DNA from: Prosapia bicincta
Taxonomy: Eukaryota; Arthropoda; Insecta; Hemiptera; Cercopidae
DNA length: 64,000 bases
NCBI GenBank assembly: GCA_036971475.1
Contig: JBAIZL010000006.1
Location: forward strand, 140,524,143-140,588,142
Direction of reading: 5' to 3'
Shown: one piece after another, positions 57,439 through 64,000 of the stretch
Layout: each line of letters opens with the position of its first letter
How positions within the stretch are numbered: position 1 is the first letter of the stretch
Made by a program: the position numbers and the translations under genes
Notes under the pieces: model-generated
The model's input: only the letters and a program-made list of their open reading frames with translations
Told to the model about the DNA's origin: nothing
The model's database searches: none

Positions 57439-58409
57439 TGTAGGTTAAATTTTCTTAATAGTTTGAAACTTTGATGAATGCGATTATATTTTGACATTTT
57501 GTGTGAATGTTTTCAGATTAAAAGGAAGTGTAATTAGTTTCTAAGATTAATTATCTTTGAGGTTTCCTTTATTGTTTTGTAAAATTGTTTTTTCAAGCCA
57601 AAGATTTTACATTAGATATAAAGAAGAAGATTTAAATTACACAAATACCTTGATCACACTAAATCGCATATATGTAGACTAAGTCTATATAAAATTATAT
57701 GTATGTTGTAGGAAAGATACTGTATTTGATAAATATTATTTGATAATATTTCTATTCTTTACTATGTGTGCATAGCAATTACTTTATATGTGCTTTAAGG
57801 TTGTGTGGGGTTATCTCTTCCAAATTACAAATAATTGTAAATATCCTAACATGTGTGCAAAGTATGTTTGGAGCAATGTAACTTACAACTGTTCTGATCC
57901 GTTGATATCATCGGTTTTAATTTCCGCTCACATTTAACTGTAGATTCTTTAAAACGGAATGTAAATTTCTCGTATTCTCAACGCGTTTTGTATTTATTAG
58001 CGACAAAAACTAAGGTATTCATGTAACCCAAATGACTTGCTTCAAAACATTTGATTTCTTCTGGCGAAAATTCTTCTAAATAAATAATTCTGATAAACTA
58101 TCATTATAAAGTAAACGAATATTTAGTTTAACATTCTTATGGTTTTCCCTTTTACTTAAATGCTCACACATGATTAGGTTAGGCCTGTATTGTACAAACA
58201 TAATTCTTGATATTAGTTATAAAGTTTTCTTTATTGATTTTAATACCACAAAGATTTTACTTAACATAATAAATCAAAGAATATTTAAATAGGATTATGC
58301 TTAAATAAAAATGTGAGGAATTTTATAATAATAGAACGTGTTTAAAAATGTATAGAAAAGTAAAATGAACACAAATTCGAAACGTTTTGCTGGAAATATA
58401 ACAATTTTA
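57439..58409 (+). repeat. 970-bp dispersed direct repeat, copy 1
   Basis: Aligns along its length with 62611-63586 (TTGTAGGTTA... to AAATTCGAAACGTTTTG), differing at roughly one base in seven. A more diverged relative lies at about 58971-59640. No ORF. Unclassified interspersed or locally duplicated DNA. Confidence 0.85.
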
Positions 58410-58867
58410 TTTTTGTTTGAAATTTGTGTTTATGTTATAAGCGTTTGTTTGTATATCATTATGGATATTTCGTAAAATTTAAGTGATATTAATTATAAAT
58501 ATGAAAACATGTGAGTAAATGGACATTTCAATACTAAAATCCAAATTAAATATATTTTTCGTAAAAGGGATATATTATTTTTTCTAAAGGTTAATTCAAG
58601 TAACACGGCCTATAGGCTGTTTTAAAGACAGACAGCATACTGAACATAAACCTAATGTGTTCAACGAAGGTGTTTAACGAATATAATGACATTTTGTGTA
58701 AATATTTTGTAAAACTAAACAACTCGTAGAACTATTATTCGTCCTTAAATCAACGAGAAAAAGTATGGATCGTATTGTCGTGGAAGATATTTTCTTCCGT
58801 GTTGGTATTAATTGTGAGTTTGTTTGGAGCGCTTAACTGGGTACATGGCAGTGAGCCGAATGATGTT

Positions 58868-58922
58868 CCTCTCTCTCTCTTTCTCTCTATCTCTCTCGCG
58901 CGCACGCACACGCACACGCACT
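58868..58922. repeat. Compound simple repeat (CT)n-(CG)n-(CACACG)n
   Basis: CTCTCTCT passes into CGCGCG and then CACACGCACA; low-complexity alternating purine/pyrimidine at the end. Confidence 0.9.
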
Positions 58923-58970
58923 CGCTACGATACAGATTTTAAACTGCACGGGAATCGGCTATAACTATTC

Positions 58971-59640
58971 AATCAGTGCGTTGATTTTATCATTTCTTAT
59001 TCGATTACAATTGTGATGAATTAGTGTTTTTTTTGTATTTTGTCTGAAGGTTTTTAAATTAAAAGTTTGTTTCAAGTTTTACATTAATCATATAGGAAGA
59101 AATATTTAAATTTCACAAGTAAATTGGGCACGCTATAATCGCCCAAAGTAGACAGCTTGTAGTTTTCCCGAAACATATATGTATACAGAATTATATTCTG
59201 TTGTTTTTATAATATTACCTATAAATAGAATGTAACCTATAGTGGTGCTATAAGAAATATAATGACTTTGTTGAGTCTTATTTTATATTAACCTATTATA
59301 TTATTCTGTTTATTTTGCCCTTGAAGAAAAACAATTACCTTATGTAGTCTATGTACGCAAAAGTAATTCCAGTCTGGTGTAGCCATATGTAATTCATTGA
59401 TTTAGATATTGGTAAAGCTTAAATTGTGCATTTTATAATAGAAAATATCGGGAATCCATTTCTATAATCTAAGCATTAAATTCCAATAGTTTCGGATTAA
59501 ATTACCCTACATTCAGTGTGGACGGTTTCAAGAGAATTTAATGACATTTTATAGAAAATATATTGTAAAAATAAAATAACAGGTAAAAGTGTGAGTCGTT
59601 CTTAAATCAGCTTGAGAAATTTCCTTTATATTCTTATGAG
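58971..59640 (+). repeat. Diverged third copy of the 970-bp repeat
   Basis: Shares CAGTGCGT at its start, then TGATGAATTAGTG, AAGGTTTTTAAATTAAAAG and ACATATATGTATAC in the same order as 57421-58409, with many gaps. The later part resembles 58640-58760. Confidence 0.5.
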
Positions 59641-62356
59641 ATTTCAATTAGTTGTAAAACTAACAGATTGGATTATCTGCACCTAAATAAGTTAGTTTTT
59701 TGTATTGTTTTGATATAGTCGAGGAACAAATTCAAAATGAAGAACTGTGTTTTATAATTTAAACAAAATCGTGACCAATAATTAGATAGTATGCATTAGA
59801 CAATTGGGACAGCATAAATCGAATTTTAAGCATAACCTATTTGCTAAGAGGTTTAACTCAATATTTCATAAGTGTAGGTTTGTATAGTTTGTTGTGTTAT
59901 GTTTGCTTTGACATTACCCTTTGCTTCCATAATTGATACTGATTATAGTGAATATTTTCACAACAATTAATTTCTTGTTACATTTTTTACAACTTTGTCT
60001 TTAAGAAATTTATTATTTTACTAAAATTAATTTTGCTTGTTGTAATTATCTAGAATTCCCTGATGGAGAGGCTGTGCTTCTAAAAAAGAAACGATTCTTT
60101 CGAAACGCTACAGCAAGTAAGCCCTTACGTTTCACTTAGTAAGTATCATTTAATTATAGTAAAATTAATTCATAGCTACAAGGTAAATTACCTATATTTG
60201 TTCTTGTTCATGTTACAAAATGTTTTTGTGTTTTATCCAAGAGTTTTGAAATTGTTACCTTGTTCATTTAGCAGTTGTTATATGGGAAGTAATCTTGCAT
60301 CCTTAAGTAGCCAATATACAAAATTATAATCGCTACATTTGAAGTTATAAAATTAGGTAATTTTAAGAAACTTTGTTAAATTTATTGAATTCAGATTAAG
60401 AAAAGGTTTGATCCAAAGTAAATTATTGTGTGGATAATCACAGAACTGTATTTCTGCCACGATCAAGTCATGACTTGCAATTACTAGCTTCAGTGCTTTT
60501 TTTCCACTTTTTTCAATTTTCTTTATTGCTTACTATAATACTGTAAAATGAGTGTTTATTACTCATTCATTTCTAACACTAACAAATTTTAATTGTCATC
60601 ATATAGGAACTTTTAAACCTGATCAATGCACTCAATTTGGGAGAATTGGTACTACATATGGCCTCTTTTAATTTTGTGATACAAATGTTGACCAGTAAAA
60701 ATTAAACTGTTATATTTTCCATTATTCTTGTTCAAGGCTATGTTGTTTATGAATAAATATTTGTTGGATCTGATTCGAATGATCTTATTTGGTAATTTTA
60801 TACTCACAAAAAGGTTCTTTGTACCTTGAACACAATGTACAATAGGGTTTTAATGTTATTTATTAGGTAAAGTAGGGTTTTAATGTTATTTATTAGGTAC
60901 AGTATTTTTAAAATATCAGTATTTTAAATATATTTTTTAAATTGTTAAAATTTTGTTGTAATTCTTATTGTATAGTTTACTATTGCATTGCGTAAGTTTT
61001 GAATTTTTAATGCACAGCGTAATTAGCAATTTGTTAGTTTATATTCTCTTCCCCCTCTAAAGCAAGTTAGTAAAATAGCTATAATTTTTGTTCATGTATT
61101 GTAAATTAAACAAAATTATGTAAAAATTTATTTACTACTATTAATAGTATCACGTGGCAAAAAACCACTACTTACTGATATTTTTCAGCAGACACATTTC
61201 GCACTAGGTCACTGCATTGTTCAATGCTGAGAGTCGCCGATAAGATTTATTCATTTAAAATGTTTAATAATTTCCCGACATTAGAAAAATTTCTTTTAAT
61301 TCTAATACAGAAATTTTTTTAAAAATATTGTAGGTGTAATACTTGTTATGGTAAAAATTTGCTAATAAAAACCGAATCCAAGAAATAGTATAGGTTTGAG
61401 TTAGAGGACATAAGTATATAAATTTTCTGATGTACCTATATATTGCAAATTATTGTAGCGTAAGGTGGACACAATGTGAAATAAAAAGTAATTTAGTTCA
61501 GTACCTGTTTGTAGTATGTTTATTTGATTATCTAAACTGAAAACATTAGCATGCAGTATTTCCAAGGAATACAGTATATTATTTTACGTTTTATAATCTG
61601 TAACTTTGTGTGACAGGTTTATATTTTTATTATAAAGTATTATTTGTTTATTAATCACAGTGTCCAGTTTCATTTCACTTGAAACAAAAAAAGTCATTTC
61701 TAATAGCACTGGACATATCTACAGTTTTAACAAAACATCTGAGGTTTCTTTCCTTCAGTTACTTCACATTTTCATGTGTTTGTATTTTATTGTTTACTAT
61801 TTATTCCATAGACAATGTCACCAGTTTGATGTTCATCTATACTTTGAGTTATTTCATCTTGGGATTGCATAATATATCCAAATTCATGGACAAACTTTTA
61901 TCGTCTTTTAAATATTTCTTAGGTTCACAACGGGTTTTTCATCACTTTGTAAAATATTTTTGCACCACTTCTTTAATTTGCTTGAAGTACTATGTATTGT
62001 TATTTTGTGAATTTTTGTATTATTAGCTTTTTACATATTTAGGTTGTGTTTCATTCTCTCCCATAATGATAATGTTTTGTCTTTATACAATTGCCACGGT
62101 TCCAGTTCATTATGTCAAAGAATCTTTCCCTGAATCTCTTGAAACATCTCAACACTTTCTAGCTTTACAATTCAAGTTTAGAAGTTTTCCACTTTACTAC
62201 ACCTTGTCCGTTTCTGAACCCAAACAATGATTCTCTACTCACCTTAAATTCTTTATTTTAAAACAAAGTAGAAAATAGTTCAGCAGCAGATTGTAACTAT
62301 ACTCCATGTTTGAGAACATTTGAGTTCGCTACAGCTGTTGTATTTGTTTCCCTCTC
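59641..62356. other. AT-rich stretch, mostly featureless
   Basis: Contains a PLE 3' tail fragment (60063-60150, CGAAACGCTACAGCAAGTAA) and a 29-bp tandem duplication at about 60843-60900. Hydrophobic AT-rich ORFs near 61.7-62.0 kb are not convincing genes. Confidence 0.5.
60055..60150 (+). mobile_element. PLE 3' tail fragment
   Basis: Same conserved motif as 31480 and 44715 (TTTCGAAACGCTACAGCAAG); the coding part is missing. Confidence 0.55.
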
Positions 62357-62600
62357 TGTAGTGTTAATTTTAGTGTTTTTTTTTTTTTTGTATATTGTGC
62401 CATAGTTTTTCTATTATTGTGGTGTTGTATCCATCTGTGTACTCTAAATATTTAATGGTGTCTAGACAAAGAACTAGACACATTACAACATCACAATACC
62501 ATATATAAACAGAACATCAAATAAAATAGCAAACAAATTTAAAAAAAAACAGGATAAAAATAACATACAAAACTAATAACAATTAACAATACAAAGTACA
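62357..62600. mobile_element. Two PLE fragments in opposite orientation
   Basis: 62357-62465 matches 5866-5966 directly, and 62466-62600 matches the inverse of about 5700-5850. The two pieces come from the same RT-tail region of PLE-1 and are joined at CTAGACAAAG. Confidence 0.8.
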
Positions 62601-62610
62601 ACACGATACG

Positions 62611-63586
62611 TTGTAGGTTATATTTTCTTATCCGTTTGAAACTTTGGTGAATGTGTTGATATTTTGGCATTTTGTGTGAAGGTTTTCAGATTAAAGTAAG
62701 TGTAATTAGTTTTTTATATTATTTATCTATGATGTTTCCTTTATTGTTTCGTAAAATTGTTTTTATTACGCCAAAGATTTTACTTTAGTTATAAAAAAAT
62801 ATTTCAATTACACAAATAATTTTATCATATCTAAATCGCATATATGTAGCCCAAGTCTAGATAAAATTATATGTATGTTATTAGAAACATACTTTATTTG
62901 ATAAGTATTATTTGATATTATTTCTATTCTTTACACTGCATGTTTAGCAAATACTTTATATGTGCTTTAAGGTAGTATGAGGTTATCTTTTCCAAATTAC
63001 AAATAATTGTAAATATCCTAACACGTGTGCAAAGTATGTTTGGAGCAATGTAACGTACAATGGTTCAGATCCGTTGATATTATCGGTTTCAATTTCTGCT
63101 TACATTTAAGTATAGATTCTTTAAAACTTATTGTAAATCTTTTGTATTCTCCACATTGTATGTATTTAGTAATGACAAAAACTAATTGGGTATTCACGTA
63201 ACCCTAATTACTTGCTTCAAAACATTTGATTTCTTTTGGCGTACATTCTTAAAATAAATAATTGTGAAAAACTATCAGTATAAACTAAACGAATATTAAG
63301 TTTAACATTCTTGTGGTTTTCCCTTTTACTTGAATGCTTACATGATTAGGTTAGGCCTTTATTCTACAAAAATAATTCTTGATATTAGTTATAAAGTTTT
63401 CTTTATTGATTTTAATACCACAAAGATTTTACTTTTACATAATAAATCAAAGAATATTTAAATAGAATTATGCTTAAATAAAAATGTGAGGAATTTAATG
63501 CGAAAAAACGCGTTTAAAATATGTATAAAAAATCAAAATGAACACAAATTCGAAACGTTTTGTTGGAAATAGAACAATTTTGTTTT
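62611..63586 (+). repeat. 970-bp dispersed direct repeat, copy 2
   Basis: See 57439-58409. It ends where the 410-bp repeat begins. Confidence 0.85.
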
Positions 63587-63589
63587 ACT

Positions 63590-64000
63590 TCGGCTGCCAC
63601 GAGGGGGGCCCAATCCCGGGTTAAAAAAAACCATAATTTACAAGGGGCCTTTAAAATTTCCAGTATGCAGCACAAGATGAGGTACATGTTATTTATGTCA
63701 TAGCCTGACTAACAAGGTATTTTGAAGGTAATGCCCCTCCTTACCCTTAGCGTAAGGTGATCCAAGCCCCAGGGTTCCTGCATGATCTGTCGTGGGGTTT
63801 TTCCAGCAGCATTTCTTTCTAGTCAGGTTTTTCATCCCGCTCTTAGCGCGACACTTACCGTACTGTTCCATTTCACTATCTCCTAATTCTGCATGGAAAG
63901 AGCTTATGAGCTTGGTACATGGGCAATCAATGCCGTTTCCTTCACTCGCGGTAGGGATGCTAACCGCATGCGCATGTGAGACGGAGGTAGCTCGCTTGAG
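63590..64000. repeat. Roughly 410-bp repeat, order A-B, reaching the window end
   Basis: A (63590-63645) precedes B (63657-64000), the reverse of the order at 53426-53835. Identity in B is roughly 85% by eye. Confidence 0.85.

Noticed and set aside
61660..62026. Hydrophobic ORFs of 70 and 115 codons
   Set aside because: AT-driven Phe/Leu/Tyr-rich translations overlapping in two frames, with no splice or promoter context.

Overview
This is a eukaryotic, almost certainly arthropod, stretch of genome. The evidence is AT-rich DNA, GT-AG introns, AATAAA signals and CA/TA microsatellites. The transposon mix also fits: Penelope-like elements (PLEs), I-clade and Jockey-like LINEs, piggyBac, hAT and pogo/Tigger. 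The species cannot be named from the sequence. No conserved host housekeeping gene was recognised; nearly everything identifiable is mobile DNA of different ages.

Layout. 1-1.8 kb: 5' part of a decayed LINE (minus). 3.6-7.1 kb: a dead Tigger transposase (minus) broken by two foldback elements with hammerhead-ribozyme-like arms, and a PLE bracketed by an inverted duplication. 6.06-23.18 kb: a roughly 7.3-kb direct tandem duplication with a GATG microhomology junction. Copy 2 carries an intact 2,355-bp piggyBac element (16696-19050), and copy 1 keeps the exact empty site. Each copy holds two exon-like ORFs of an unrecognised membrane protein gene. 23.7-24.7 kb: tail of an I-clade LINE. 26.9-30.8 kb: a Tigger remnant with a 2.7-kb hAT element nested inside. 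30.8-31.6 kb: a PLE tail with a GIY-YIG motif.

32274-44533 is the most remarkable object: a 12,260-bp element flanked by a perfect 6-bp target duplication (GACAGA). It has two inverted arms of about 4.7 kb, starting AG and ending CT, built largely of three minisatellite families, around a 2.8-kb unique core. The core holds two divergently transcribed, apparently intact genes: a six-exon RING-finger gene (minus) and an intronless single-BIR plus RING inhibitor-of-apoptosis gene (plus). Both have TATA boxes and polyadenylation signals. The 6-bp duplication and AG...CT ends resemble Maverick/Polinton (adintovirus-like) elements, but no integrase, polymerase or capsid gene is present. It looks like a non-autonomous, virus-like cargo element carrying an anti-apoptotic/ubiquitin-ligase gene pair.

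44.6-64 kb: a nearly intact I-clade LINE (47.2-49.7 kb) with one in-frame stop, a Tigger fragment, a decayed Jockey-like element containing an in-frame (TA)n, and another LINE tail. Several unclassified repeat families are present, including about 970-bp direct repeats and a circularly permuted repeat of about 410 bp.
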